From UBA1413 sp964567485 (GTDB taxonomy: Bacteria; Bacteroidota; Bacteroidia; Bacteroidales; Prolixibacteraceae): a stretch of 64,000 nucleotides of DNA. The position numbers and the translations under genes were made by a program. Location of the stretch: contig CAZMMX010000004.1 in the NCBI GenBank assembly GCA_964567485.1, positions 62,001 through 126,000 of the forward strand, read 5' to 3'. Shown here piece after piece: positions 8,420 through 17,564 of this stretch (positions within the stretch are counted from its first letter, which is position 1; the number at the start of each line of letters is the position of its first letter). The notes below the pieces were generated by a model that searched no databases, had not been told where the DNA came from, and saw only the letters and a program-made list of their open reading frames with translations.

Positions 8420-10016
8420 TGATCCAACCTCCGACTCTGTAAGAATCTCCTTCTTTTATCCCCTGAAAGAAGGCCGTCTCCTTGTTGGGGAAGTATCCGC
8501 GGTAAGCATTGGCTTTTTTGGTCGCGTCGGCCACGCAGTCTTCGCCGGCTCTCGCCCTGGTGAAATAGTCCACGGCCACCCAGAAGACAGTGCTTCTTTC
8601 GAAATCATCGCTGCTGAAGTTCCGTGCCGAAGCGGCGTAGATGTCGCCGATAAGCATCAGGGCTTTACAGTTGTTGGGATTGATGGCCAGGGCTTTGCGG
8701 GCGAAGTTGCGTGCTTCGCTATAGTTGTTCTCCTTGGCGTAGATAAAGAGGGCGTATTCATAGTAGTATCCTTCAAGCAGCGTCTGGTCAGTCTCCTGTT
8801 CCATGGCCCTTTTATAGTAATCATCAGCCTTCTGGGTGTCGTCTTGTTTCACAAACATGCGGGCCATGTTATAGGCAGCTTCAGCCGAAGGATTGAGATG
8901 GTACATCTTTTCGGAAGCCTGGAAGAAGAGGGGAGAATCATCGCAACCAGCACGGGCAAGCCTGCGCAGCATCGATTTGATGAAATCCAGGTCTTCCGAT
9001 TTTTCGGAAAACTGGGGAGTGTAAATCCTCAGCAGCGACTCACAGTCGGCAGCTCCGGAAGTTCCGAAGATCATCTCCACGGCATTTTTGGCATCGGCGA
9101 TCCCTTCAGTTTCAGGTTTGTTCTTTTCAATATGGTTCAGGATACCAGCCACCTTGTCATAGTTGAGCACCACGTCTTCCTTCGATACCTGGCCAAGGCC
9201 CAGCAACGACTTGGAAGTCTGCATTAACAGCACCAGCACAGGAATCTCAGACTCGTTGCCCTGAAGGGTTACCGATTCGTTGAGCCAGTCATAACCCTTT
9301 TTGTAGATGGTGGTCAACTCATCATTGGTCATATCTTCTGCCGGGGGCAGATTGTACTTCAGCCAGGAGGTCCCTTTGCGGCCGAGAACATAGCCCTTCT
9401 GATCGAAGAAACGGATCCTGCGGTCGTAGAGTTTCATCAGAGAGTCGACGAACTGGTCCTTCACCACCTTGCTGGGAGCTGTCTCAATATAGTGTTCGAA
9501 CATGTTGGCACCATGAATGTAGATATTCAAAGTTGACTTGGGATATCTCATGTACAACACCCGCCAGGCATCCATGGCCGATTTATAATCTTTCTGTTTG
9601 TAGAACTCCCCATACATCGACAGGTTATTCTTGAAGTCCACATCGTCGGCTGCCACCAGTTCCTGAATCCCCTTGAGGTTGACTCCGACCAGGTCAGCGT
9701 CTTCCTTAGCGGGAATGACACCGTCGAAGCTGAAATCGATCTCGTTGCCCGATTCGGGAGAAATATCCAACCGTTTGGAATCATCGATAAACGTAAACCG
9801 GAGCCATTTGGCCTTATCGTCGGTAGTGACCTCATATTTCCCGTCAAAATCAGTGAATGCAGTGTTGGTACCGCGATGGGCCTCCACCGTGACTCCGGCG
9901 GCAGGTTTCCCCTCACGATATACTGTTCCCTTGATCACCCGCTGGGCGATACCGCTGAAAACAAACCCAGCCACCAAAAAAGTAACAAGAACAGATTTCA
10001 AGACAAGTGTTTTCAT
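8394..10016 (-). CDS. TPR-repeat protein with N-terminal carboxypeptidase-like beta domain
   Basis: This 540-residue exported protein has a signal peptide (about 1-24, ending FSGIAQ). A carboxypeptidase-regulatory-like beta-sandwich follows (RVIKGTVYREGKPAAGVTVEA, about 25-95), and the rest is helical with tetratricopeptide-type repeats, clearest at about 375-485. The start was placed at ATG 10016, not 10046, because it gives a clean signal peptide and leaves 22 bp after the upstream stop. The gene sits between an outer-membrane barrel and lptC, so a periplasmic assembly role is plausible but not shown. No enzymatic motif is visible. Confidence 0.8.
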   Translation of the reverse strand: MKTLVLKSVLVTFLVAGFVFSGIAQRVIKGTVYREGKPAAGVTVEAHRGTNTAFTDFDGKYEVTTDDKAKWLRFTFIDDSKRLDISPESGNEIDFSFDGVIPAKEDADLVGVNLKGIQELVAADDVDFKNNLSMYGEFYKQKDYKSAMDAWRVLYMRYPKSTLNIYIHGANMFEHYIETAPSKVVKDQFVDSLMKLYDRRIRFFDQKGYVLGRKGTSWLKYNLPPAEDMTNDELTTIYKKGYDWLNESVTLQGNESEIPVLVLLMQTSKSLLGLGQVSKEDVVLNYDKVAGILNHIEKNKPETEGIADAKNAVEMIFGTSGAADCESLLRIYTPQFSEKSEDLDFIKSMLRRLARAGCDDSPLFFQASEKMYHLNPSAEAAYNMARMFVKQDDTQKADDYYKRAMEQETDQTLLEGYYYEYALFIYAKENNYSEARNFARKALAINPNNCKALMLIGDIYAASARNFSSDDFERSTVFWVAVDYFTRARAGEDCVADATKKANAYRGYFPNKETAFFQGIKEGDSYRVGGWINEQTRVRF

Positions 10017-10038
10017 TGTTGTGTAGTTTTTCTCAATA

Positions 10039-11346
10039 TTAATCAAATCTTCTCTTTATAAACCAAAGATCATACAAATTTACGTTTACGTTTAACCTGG
10101 CGTAATTCTCACGGATCAGGTTATTCTTAGTGCTTCCCCGCTTTCCTATTTCTGCAGAAATGTTGACAGTAGAGTTAGAACGATATACGGGTAATCCTAC
10201 TCCAAAACTCATGCCAAAATCTTTAATCTGCTGATTATTAATGGCGATATAGGAATTCTCAAAGCGTAATCCTCCCCGGTAGGCGACCCGGGAGAAAAAG
10301 GAACGGATGGAGAACTTGTCGGGGATAACCTCCCCTCCGAGGGAAATGACGGAGCGGTCTTTGAGCAGTTCATTGGTCAGACCAAAAGGGAAAACAGCCT
10401 TTGACCATCCCTGGTAATAGTAGTCTGCGTTGATCTCCAGTTTATTCTTTTTAACATAGGAAAGGCCTGCCCCTGCCGACAGGGGAAGGGTTATCTTGTC
10501 TTTTACTTCGCTTTTGAAAGAGAGGGTATCGGAATCGCTGTAGGTCTGCGGAGATCCACTCTGATAAACGGTCACCGACACCTGCTTGATATTAATATCG
10601 GAACTAAAGGCGGTGAATGATGGTTTATTTTCAAGGGTAGCCCCAAAGGTGAGCGACTGCTCGTTCTTCAAGGGCAGTGTGGCCTGAATTCCGAGGTTCA
10701 TCCCGAAATCACGGAGCCTGATCACGTCGTTTTTCCTGATGGAATACATCTCGGAATTGTTGGGAAAACCCACGGTGCTGCTCCTCGACAGGGTTCCGAA
10801 GAAATAGTAGAGGTTGGCGCCTACCGAGACATTTTTGAAGGGTTCCACGGCCAGTCCAAGGAAAGCCCGCGAAAGGGAACCCTCGCCGTAATACATATAG
10901 TCGACGTTCCCCGACAAGGGGATGCTATCTCTGACATAGAGGTCATACCCGACATCGGAATAAGGGGTGAGGCCCATGCTGGCGGCGATGCGTGAGGTGA
11001 TCGGGAAGTTCATGGCGAAATAACGGAAGTTGACGTCGTTGGTTGAAAACTTCCCCAACGCGCTCTTGTAGCCTGAGAATTTTCCGGTTAACCCGAATTC
11101 AAAGAGAAAGGCAAGGCTGTCGACTGCGGTATAAGAGGCCGGATTGGCGATGTTGATCTGCTGGGAATTACGGCTTCCCAGGGAAGCCCCTCCCATGGCC
11201 GCTCCCCTGCCGTGACTCAAATGGTGCAAATCACCAAGCCCAAACCGGGAAAAGGGAGAAGTGGTATTATTGTTGAATTGTGCAAAAAGCATGGCCGGGA
11301 ACAACAACATTCCGGTCAACAAAAGCACACGTTTGAATTCCTGCAT
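10039..11346 (-). CDS. Outer-membrane beta-barrel protein, FadL/OmpP1-like
   Basis: This 435-residue protein starts with a signal peptide (MQEFKRVLLLTGMLLF and onward, cleavage after LFAQ). It continues as alternating beta-strands rich in Gly, Ser, Tyr and Phe. The mature N-terminus (NTTSPFSRFGLGDL, GRGAAMGGASLG, INIANPASY) resembles the FadL/OmpP1 fold of Bacteroidota, where an N-terminal plug precedes the barrel. The cargo is unknown. ATG 11346 was chosen over an upstream TTG because it gives a standard signal peptide. It is the first gene of the minus-strand envelope run and is preceded by a good promoter at 11399-11429. Confidence 0.8.
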   Translation of the reverse strand: MQEFKRVLLLTGMLLFPAMLFAQFNNNTTSPFSRFGLGDLHHLSHGRGAAMGGASLGSRNSQQINIANPASYTAVDSLAFLFEFGLTGKFSGYKSALGKFSTNDVNFRYFAMNFPITSRIAASMGLTPYSDVGYDLYVRDSIPLSGNVDYMYYGEGSLSRAFLGLAVEPFKNVSVGANLYYFFGTLSRSSTVGFPNNSEMYSIRKNDVIRLRDFGMNLGIQATLPLKNEQSLTFGATLENKPSFTAFSSDINIKQVSVTVYQSGSPQTYSDSDTLSFKSEVKDKITLPLSAGAGLSYVKKNKLEINADYYYQGWSKAVFPFGLTNELLKDRSVISLGGEVIPDKFSIRSFFSRVAYRGGLRFENSYIAINNQQIKDFGMSFGVGLPVYRSNSTVNISAEIGKRGSTKNNLIRENYARLNVNVNLYDLWFIKRRFD

Positions 11347-11398
11347 CCTGATCAATTCCAATGTTCATTAAAGTTGTTATCAACAACTATTCTTCCTG

Positions 11399-11429
11399 CA
11401 AAGAAATAATTTTTTAAGTTGACATCAAA
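11399..11429 (-). promoter_or_regulatory. Bacteroidota-type promoter for the envelope operon
   Basis: On the minus strand TTTG (11426-11429) is followed after 19 bp by TTTCTTTG (11399-11406), one mismatch from the TAnnTTTG -7 element of Bacteroidota. A transcript would start near 11390 and give a leader of about 45 bases before the ATG at 11346. Confidence 0.55.
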
Positions 11430-11437
11430 ACCATTAT

Positions 11438-11450
11438 CCCCGCCTCGGGG
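11438..11450 (-). terminator. Small GC hairpin after nadC
   Basis: CCCCG (11438-11442), a three-base loop and CGGGG (11446-11450) form a perfect short hairpin about 45 bp past the nadC stop and just upstream of the next promoter. There is no strong T-run, so its role as a terminator is only inferred from position. Confidence 0.4.
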
Positions 11451-11494
11451 GGTCCGAAGCCCAATTTTGTATAAAAAAACTTAAAAAAAACGTC

Positions 11495-12349
11495 TTATTC
11501 TTCTCCCCTGATCTTCTGACTGATGTCAAGTGCCCTGACAGAATGGGTAAGGGCTCCCACCGAAATATAGTCCACCCCGGTTTTGGCCACCCCGGCGAGC
11601 CGTTCGGGCGACATGTTTCCTGAGGCTTCCGTTTTTGCCCTTCCGGCAATCATTTCCACGGCCTGCCGCATGGTATCGTTATCCATATTATCGAGCATGA
11701 TGATATCGGCGCCAGCCGTGAGGGCCTCCGCGACTTCGCCGAGAGTGGTGGTTTCCACTTCTATGGCCATTCCCGGAACAACGGAGGAGCGAAGGGCTGC
11801 CACAGCCTGCGTGATACCGCCGGCTACCCTGATATGGTTATCCTTGATCATCACCATGTCATACAGGCCCATTCTGTGGTTGACAGCGCCACCGGCTCTG
11901 ACGGCATATTTGTCGAGCAACCGGAACCCCGGAAGGGTCTTGCGGGTATCCAGGATTTTGGTCTCCGTTCCCATGACCAGGGCGGCATAATGGCTGGCCT
12001 CTGTGGCAATCCCCGACATCCGCTGTAAAAAATTGAGGGCTGTGCGTTCTCCCGTCAATATTGCCCTGTAGTCACCCCGGAATTCCACAATGACTTCTCC
12101 ACGCCTGACCGGGTCGCCATCAGCGAGCAGCGGTGACCACTCAAACGCCGGGTCAAACCTGCGAAAGACCAGCTCCGCCACTTCCAGTCCGGCAACTACA
12201 CCATCGGCTTTGGCGACCATAAACCCCCTCCTGATGATCCCCGCAGGGATCAGATGACCGGTCGTCACATCACCGGGGCCTACATCTTCCTGAAGGGCCA
12301 GGTCCACAAGAACCCCTGCCGATTCCAGTTCCTTCTGATTCATAACCAT
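11495..12349 (-). CDS. nadC: Nicotinate-nucleotide pyrophosphorylase (carboxylating)
   Basis: This 284-residue QPRTase converts quinolinate and PRPP to nicotinate mononucleotide in de novo NAD synthesis. Typical blocks are present: EDVGPGDVTTGHLIP near the N-terminus, ALNFLQRMSGIAT, and the substrate-binding stretch DTRKTLPGFRLLDKYAVRAG followed by NHRMGLYDMVMIKDNH. The C-terminal barrel has VDYISVGALTHS. The gene lies 46 bp downstream of nadB in the same orientation, so quinolinate made through NadB feeds straight into it. No nadA is present in this window. Confidence 0.95.
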   Translation of the reverse strand: MVMNQKELESAGVLVDLALQEDVGPGDVTTGHLIPAGIIRRGFMVAKADGVVAGLEVAELVFRRFDPAFEWSPLLADGDPVRRGEVIVEFRGDYRAILTGERTALNFLQRMSGIATEASHYAALVMGTETKILDTRKTLPGFRLLDKYAVRAGGAVNHRMGLYDMVMIKDNHIRVAGGITQAVAALRSSVVPGMAIEVETTTLGEVAEALTAGADIIMLDNMDNDTMRQAVEMIAGRAKTEASGNMSPERLAGVAKTGVDYISVGALTHSVRALDISQKIRGEE

Positions 12350-12395
12350 AGTTTTCCGTATTTACTGTTTCCGGTTAAATCATTCACTCACTTAT

Positions 12396-13997
12396 TTACC
12401 CTGCTTTAGGAACGTGCAGTTGATCAGTGACGGCAAGCCAGAGGGGATCGGCTCCCTTTTGCTGTAACAGATGCTTCCTGAACCGGGGTTCCTCGGAAGG
12501 GAAATCCTCCCTGACATGCCCGCCCCGGCTCTCTTCCCTCAAAAGGGCTGCACGGCACACCAGAAGACACAAATCAACGGTATGCCTGATTTTCAGCAGG
12601 TTGTAATCACTGCCATGGTGTCTATACCTGGCGGCAATCTCCTCAAGCAGGCCACGGGCTTTTTCCATCTTCTCCTTGTTTCTGACGATTCCCAGGCAAG
12701 AAGTCATGATTCCCGCCATATCGTTTTTAAGGTCGAGGAAGGTCTGCTCATGATCGGGAGAGAGGGTAAAGGGGGTGATTTCCACGGGCTGGCATTTCAC
12801 CGGTTTAAGAGAAGCCGCTCTTTCGCTTGCTCTTTTTCCGAAGACCAGGCATTCGAGCAGCGAGTTGCTGGCCAGCCTGTTCGCACCCATCACCCCGGTG
12901 GAGGCAGCTTCCCCGCATACAAAAAGTCCTCTGAGGTTGGTCTCGCCATGGAGGTCACATCTGATGCCTCCCACCATATAGTGGGCTGCCGGAGCCACGG
13001 GAATCAGGTCGCGGGCCATATCAATGCCATAGTCGGCCAGGGTTTTGCTGATCGTGGCAAACCTGTGGTGGATCTTCTCAGCATTCAGGTGGCTCAGGGA
13101 GAGAAAGACGTGATCGTCACCGTTTTTCATCATTTCATTAAAAATGGCAAAAGCGACAACATCGCGGGGGGCCAGTTCCGCCAGGGGATGAATTCCCTTC
13201 ATAAAGCGCTCCCCCTGCTTATTAAGCAGCCATGCCCCTTCTCCCCTGACCGCCTCGCTTACCAGAAAAGCCTCCTTTCCGGGCAGGAAAAGGGCAGAGG
13301 GGTGAAACTGGATGAACTCCAAGTCGGCAATACGCGCCCCGGCATCCCAGGCCAGGGCGATGCCATCACCGGTGGCCGTATGCGGATTGGTGGAGCGGCT
13401 GTAAATGCGTGACAATCCCCCCGACGCCATGATGACCGCCTTCCCCCGGAAAAGGATATTCTCTCCCGTAAAAAAATCAAGTCCCTGGACGCCGTAAATA
13501 CACGCTTCGCTTCCCAGCAACCTGACCGCCGCCGTAAATTCAAAGGGGTGAATTTTCTTGTTTTCCACCACCTTTTGGAGGAGAAAACGGGTAAGTCCCC
13601 TGCCGGTGGCATCTCCCCCGGCATGGAGGATCCTGCGGCGGCTGTGACCTCCCTCAAGACCCAGAAGGATCTCTCCCTTTTCGTTCAAGTCAAAGGGCAT
13701 TCCCATTTTTATCAATTCTCTGACCCTTTCACGCCCCTCGGTGACCAGAACTTCCACGGCGTCATAATCACACAATCCGCGCCCCGCCACCAGGGTATCT
13801 TCCAGGTGGATCGCGGGAGAGTCGTCATCAGCAGTAACGGCAGCAATACCTCCCTGGGCAAACCACGAGTTGCTGGTATCCAGTTCCGACTTGGTGACAA
13901 TGGCCACATTCCCGAAACGGGAAGCGTGCCAGGCTGCAGCAAGCCCCGCCAGTCCACTGCCAATCACTATCGTATCAAAATCAAATTGTCTCATCAA
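12396..13997 (-). CDS. nadB: L-aspartate oxidase
   Basis: This 533-residue FAD enzyme oxidises L-aspartate to iminoaspartate, the first step of de novo NAD synthesis. The N-terminal dinucleotide-binding motif is VIGSGLAGLAAAWHA (about residues 12-26). Other family blocks are NSWFAQGGIAAV, the FAD-site LEGGHSRRRILHAGGDATG, and the C-terminal ANRLASNSLLECLVFGKRA. The helical succinate-dehydrogenase-like C-terminus is present, so it is full length. The first of two adjacent ATGs is taken as start. It follows the HAD gene by 43 bp and precedes nadC. Confidence 0.95.
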   Translation of the reverse strand: MMRQFDFDTIVIGSGLAGLAAAWHASRFGNVAIVTKSELDTSNSWFAQGGIAAVTADDDSPAIHLEDTLVAGRGLCDYDAVEVLVTEGRERVRELIKMGMPFDLNEKGEILLGLEGGHSRRRILHAGGDATGRGLTRFLLQKVVENKKIHPFEFTAAVRLLGSEACIYGVQGLDFFTGENILFRGKAVIMASGGLSRIYSRSTNPHTATGDGIALAWDAGARIADLEFIQFHPSALFLPGKEAFLVSEAVRGEGAWLLNKQGERFMKGIHPLAELAPRDVVAFAIFNEMMKNGDDHVFLSLSHLNAEKIHHRFATISKTLADYGIDMARDLIPVAPAAHYMVGGIRCDLHGETNLRGLFVCGEAASTGVMGANRLASNSLLECLVFGKRASERAASLKPVKCQPVEITPFTLSPDHEQTFLDLKNDMAGIMTSCLGIVRNKEKMEKARGLLEEIAARYRHHGSDYNLLKIRHTVDLCLLVCRAALLREESRGGHVREDFPSEEPRFRKHLLQQKGADPLWLAVTDQLHVPKAG

Positions 13998-14040
13998 TGT
14001 GGTTTCCGTTCATGCTGTAAAAACATAGCTTTTCTCACGC

Positions 14041-14757
14041 TCACTTCCCGTCTGTCAGTAGGGGAAGGATCTTGCTGAGGTGGTCAACAGTAAAAAAATG
14101 GCCCTCGGGAATCTCTCCGGGGTGTACCTCTTCATGCTGCCAGGTAATCTGGTAAGGGACATGGACGGCATAGCCTCCCAGGGAGAGAACAGGCAGGACG
14201 TCGGACCGCAGAGAGTTTCCCACCATGAGAAACCCGCCGGGAGGAACGTCGAGGTGATCGAGGAGCCTCCGGTAGTTCTCCTCTTTCTTATCGCTCATAA
14301 TCTCCACATGGTGGAAATATCCCGCAATCCCCGAATTCCGCAGCTTGCGCTCCTGGTCCAGCAGGTCGCCTTTGGTGGCCACGATAAGCCGGTAATGCCC
14401 CGAAATCGCCTCCAGCACCTCGGGAACCCCGGGAAGAAGAGGATTCCTGATAGAGATCTGCTCCTTGCCCAGAGCTATGATCCGCGAGATCTCAGCCGCG
14501 GTCACCTCCCCCTGCGACACCATGACCGCCGTCTCTATCAGCGAAAGGACAAATGCCTTGTTCCCATAGCCATACAACTCAAGATTTCCGGTTTCTACCC
14601 GGTAAAGTATCCCGTTGATCTCGTCAGCACTCCCATAACGACTGAGCAATTCACAGAATTTTGCCTCAGTCTCCCGGTAAAACGGTTCATTCACCCACAG
14701 CGTATCATCGGCATCAAACCCGATGACCTTGATATTTGCGGGCTTGAAATCTTTCAT
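14041..14757 (-). CDS. HAD-superfamily phosphatase
   Basis: This 238-residue HAD hydrolase carries motif I GFDADDTLW (nucleophile Asp and acid Asp, about residues 14-22), motif II at LIVATKGD, and motif III/IV around EIMSDKKEENYRRLL and FLMVGNSLRSDVLPVLSLG. An alpha-helical cap follows motif I, so it is a subclass I small-molecule phosphatase; the substrate cannot be read from sequence. It is the first gene of a likely HAD-nadB-nadC unit. A link to nucleotide or NAD metabolism is a guess from position. Confidence 0.84.
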   Translation of the reverse strand: MKDFKPANIKVIGFDADDTLWVNEPFYRETEAKFCELLSRYGSADEINGILYRVETGNLELYGYGNKAFVLSLIETAVMVSQGEVTAAEISRIIALGKEQISIRNPLLPGVPEVLEAISGHYRLIVATKGDLLDQERKLRNSGIAGYFHHVEIMSDKKEENYRRLLDHLDVPPGGFLMVGNSLRSDVLPVLSLGGYAVHVPYQITWQHEEVHPGEIPEGHFFTVDHLSKILPLLTDGK

Positions 14758-14864
14758 AGCAAAATTTTAGGGCCGAAAAATACTCAAACTAATTCTGATT
14801 TGACCTGCCTGCCCGAAATTTCCCTCATTTATCCTATTTTTACAACCTACTGACGATAGATATC

Positions 14865-16394
14865 ATGACTAAGAAAAGAGTTCTCACCCCGGGAGTTTGT
14901 TTATGGTTCTTGAGCCTGATGTGCTTGTGGGTTCCTTCCGCAGGCCAGGTCCTCTCCCCGAAATTTGAGTTCAGGGGGGTGTGGGTAGCCACGGTCAACA
15001 ACATTGACTGGCCTTCGCGGCCCGGACTGACAACCGAGCAGCAGAAAAAGGAGGTGATTGAGTTGCTCGACCTCCAGAAAAGTCTGGGCATGAATGCCGT
15101 GATTTTCCAGGCGAGGCCGTGTGCCGATTCTTTTTACCCTTCTGAGATAGAACCCTGGTCGCGCTATCTGACGGGCACTCCCGGGAGGTATCCCTTTCCC
15201 TACTGGGATCCTCTGCAATTCTGGATCGAGGAGGCTCACCGCCGGAACATGGAGCTGCATGCCTGGCTGAACCCTTATCGGCTGGCCCAGAATGCCGAAG
15301 AACTTCTGGCAGGAAACCACAGGGTGTTTGAGCATCCCGAGTGGGTTCTCCGTTACGACAACAAACTGATTATGGACCCCGGCATCCCCGGCACCCGCGA
15401 TTACGTCACCAGCGTAGTCTGTGACATCGTTCGCCGCTACGATGTCGACGGCATCCATATGGACGACTATTTTTATCCTTATCCGACGCGTGATCCCTTC
15501 CCCGATGACCGCTCCTTCGCCCTCTACAACAGGGCCTTTCCCCTTTCCGAAAAAGAGGCCTGGAGAAGAGAAAATGTCGACATTCTGATCAAGACCCTCA
15601 GTGACACCATCAAGGCCATCAAACCGTGGGTCAAATTCGGCATCAGCCCCTTTGGGGTCTGGCGCAACAAAAGGGATGACCCGGCCGGGTCAGCCACCCA
15701 GGCGGGGGTGACCAACTATGACCATCTGTATGCCGATATCAGGAAATGGCTGCAACAGGGGTGGATAGACTATGTGACCCCACAGATTTACTGGGAGATC
15801 GGCCATAAACTGGCCGACTTTGAGACCCTTTGCCAATGGTGGAATGACAATGTTTTCGGTCGGCAGCTATATATAGGTCTGGCCCCCTATAAACTCGACA
15901 AGGGAGCCCGGGAGAGCGCCTGGCGGAGTAACCACCAGTTGCCTGCACAGCTCAGGATGCTCCGGAAATACCCCAACATTTCGGGAAGCGTTTACTTCAG
16001 CAGCCGGCAGTTCAAACGTAACCTCTTCGGATTCCAGGACAGCCTGAAGCGCCACTTTTACCGCTATCCCTCACTGACGCCCCCCCTGAACTGGATGAAA
16101 CTGCTCAAACCCAACCCTCCCCAAAAGCTGAAGACCTCGGGGCGCAAGGTCAAATGGGAGGCTCCCGGGAGCACCTCAGAGGTGTCACTCCCCCCCCGTT
16201 ATATCGTTTACGTGACGCCTCCCGGAGTACCTTTCGATCAACAGAGGTCCACCATCGCCGCCTATACCGGCGATACCCATGCCCAGATGCATCGCCAGGG
16301 CAAAAGAAAACGGGCTTTTGAGGTCAGGGTCTCTACCCTCGACCGCACCAACAACGAAAGTATTACCGCTGGTCCCGTCAGGATCAGGTTGTGA
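14865..16394 (+). CDS. GHL10-type glycosyl hydrolase (family 10-like, DUF187)
   Basis: This 509-residue exported protein has a signal peptide (about 1-27, cleaved near PSAGQ). The GHL10 barrel begins with FRGVWVATVNNIDWPS and contains the (beta/alpha)8-like landmarks VDGIHMDDYFYPYP (about 195-208), FGISPFGVWRN and WIDYVTPQIYWEIGH. A fibronectin-type-III-like beta domain closes the protein (about 415-509). Members of this family are predicted to cut glycans, and some are tied to peptidoglycan. A -7-like TATTTTTA lies at 14835-14842. The DUF4922 gene begins 31 bp downstream and is probably co-transcribed. Confidence 0.87.
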   Translation: MTKKRVLTPGVCLWFLSLMCLWVPSAGQVLSPKFEFRGVWVATVNNIDWPSRPGLTTEQQKKEVIELLDLQKSLGMNAVIFQARPCADSFYPSEIEPWSRYLTGTPGRYPFPYWDPLQFWIEEAHRRNMELHAWLNPYRLAQNAEELLAGNHRVFEHPEWVLRYDNKLIMDPGIPGTRDYVTSVVCDIVRRYDVDGIHMDDYFYPYPTRDPFPDDRSFALYNRAFPLSEKEAWRRENVDILIKTLSDTIKAIKPWVKFGISPFGVWRNKRDDPAGSATQAGVTNYDHLYADIRKWLQQGWIDYVTPQIYWEIGHKLADFETLCQWWNDNVFGRQLYIGLAPYKLDKGARESAWRSNHQLPAQLRMLRKYPNISGSVYFSSRQFKRNLFGFQDSLKRHFYRYPSLTPPLNWMKLLKPNPPQKLKTSGRKVKWEAPGSTSEVSLPPRYIVYVTPPGVPFDQQRSTIAAYTGDTHAQMHRQGKRKRAFEVRVSTLDRTNNESITAGPVRIRL

Positions 16395-16425
16395 TTTCCA
16401 TTCTATACCTGACAATTTTGCCATC

Positions 16426-17430
16426 ATGAGCGAAAGCAAGTTCATCACCGAAGAAGAGCTGAAGAAATACGGGACCACGTGGTCGCTGTCGGCACGTGCC
16501 CGGGCATTGGTCAACCAGCAGAAAGCCACCTGGAAGAGTGCCGGCGACCATTACCGCTCGTTGAAGAAGGTGCAGACCAGGGAGGTCAGTTTCGGTCATT
16601 TCAGGATTCTTCTCCAGTTCAATCCCGGAAGGATACGCTCTTCGGCCGCCAATACCTCGACGGCCGCCATTGATGCCCGCCCCTGTTTTCTCTGTTCCGC
16701 CAACCTCCCGGAAGAACAAAAGGGAATTCCCTATCCCGGGGACTTTGTGATCCTTGCCAATCCCTTTCCCATCTTCAATGTCCACCTCACTATACCTTCC
16801 CTGAGCCACACGCCCCAGTTACTGGAGGGAAGGATCGGTGATTTGCTGGGCCTCACGCGCGACCTGCAGGAGTTCACCCTTTTTTACAACGGGCCCCAAT
16901 GCGGGGCTTCTGCCCCCGACCATTTTCACTTTCAGGCAGGAATACGCGACACCCTTCCCGTGGAGGAAGAACTCGCCGTACTTCTGCAGCATCACGCCGC
17001 CATTCTCAGGAATGACGGAACTCTGCTGATGGCTGCTGTGGAGGGGTACCTCCGGCAGTTTCTCCTGCTGCGTTCCGGCGATGAAAAACTTTTGGAAGAG
17101 ATGCTCTCCCGGGCCATCGCCCTCCTTCCCGGCAACGGAGCACAGGAGCCCATGATGAACCTGTTGGCCTGGTTTCAGCAGGGGGAGTGGAATCTTCTGG
17201 TTTTCCCAAGGGCCCTCCAGCGTCCCTGGCAATATTTCGCGGAAGAAGGCGAAAAAATCGTGGTCAGCCCCGCGGCCGTGGAACTCGGCGGCGTGGTGGT
17301 CCTCCCCCGGGAAGAGGACTTTCACAAAGTCACGGCGGCCGACCTTGTGTCGGTATTCTCCCAGGTGTCACTTTCCCCGGAAGAGTTCAGAAACTGGACA
17401 GCTAAGCTGACCGCTTTTTCACTACCTTAG
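16426..17430 (+). CDS. DUF4922 protein, predicted GalT/Apa-fold nucleotidyltransferase or phosphorylase
   Basis: This 334-residue cytoplasmic protein has no signal peptide. I recognise the DUF4922 pattern. A Cys pair CFLC (87-90) lies within ARPCFLCSANLPEEQ, and DHFHFQAGIRD carries an HxHxQ signature (166-170). These two marks are those of the GalT/Apa branch of the histidine-triad superfamily, where the central His takes the nucleotide. The family assignment is from recognition; the reaction is inferred. ATG 16426 was chosen because the longer open frame runs back into the GHL10 gene. Its neighbours are glycan and wall enzymes, which suggests a sugar-phosphate or nucleotide-sugar substrate. 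Confidence 0.78.
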   Translation: MSESKFITEEELKKYGTTWSLSARARALVNQQKATWKSAGDHYRSLKKVQTREVSFGHFRILLQFNPGRIRSSAANTSTAAIDARPCFLCSANLPEEQKGIPYPGDFVILANPFPIFNVHLTIPSLSHTPQLLEGRIGDLLGLTRDLQEFTLFYNGPQCGASAPDHFHFQAGIRDTLPVEEELAVLLQHHAAILRNDGTLLMAAVEGYLRQFLLLRSGDEKLLEEMLSRAIALLPGNGAQEPMMNLLAWFQQGEWNLLVFPRALQRPWQYFAEEGEKIVVSPAAVELGGVVVLPREEDFHKVTAADLVSVFSQVSLSPEEFRNWTAKLTAFSLP

Positions 17431-17460
17431 CAGCCATAACCAGTAAATAACCTCTGCTGA

Positions 17461-17512
17461 AATGACCATGCACGATTACGCACCAACCATGATGATTAAC
17501 CACATGGTCATT
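17461..17512. repeat. Hairpin repeat, copy 1, upstream of the SpoIID gene
   Basis: AATGACCATG (17461-17470) and its reverse complement CATGGTCATT (17503-17512) are separated by 32 bases and followed by ACATGTG. A closely similar element, with AACCA before the right arm and ACATGTG after it, lies at 48066-48127 upstream of the small T9SS-tail gene. Both are 5' of a start codon, so a leader or promoter-associated element is likely. Confidence 0.6.
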
Positions 17513-17529
17513 ACATGTGTTTCACGGAA

Positions 17530-17552
17530 TGAACCATTACAACGTAATAATT
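17530..17552 (+). promoter_or_regulatory. Shared 23-bp upstream element, copy 1
   Basis: This stretch ends in AACGTAATAATT and lies 12 bp before the SpoIID ATG. It matches 20 of 23 bases of 18923-18945, which sits at nearly the same distance before the next gene. It may be a promoter, operator or leader signal; no consensus I know fits it fully. Confidence 0.45.
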
Positions 17553-17564
17553 TAAACATATGAA

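Noticed and set aside
12471..13412. 313-codon plus-strand open frame opposite nadB
   Set aside because: It is an antisense shadow; nadB motifs are complete on the other strand.
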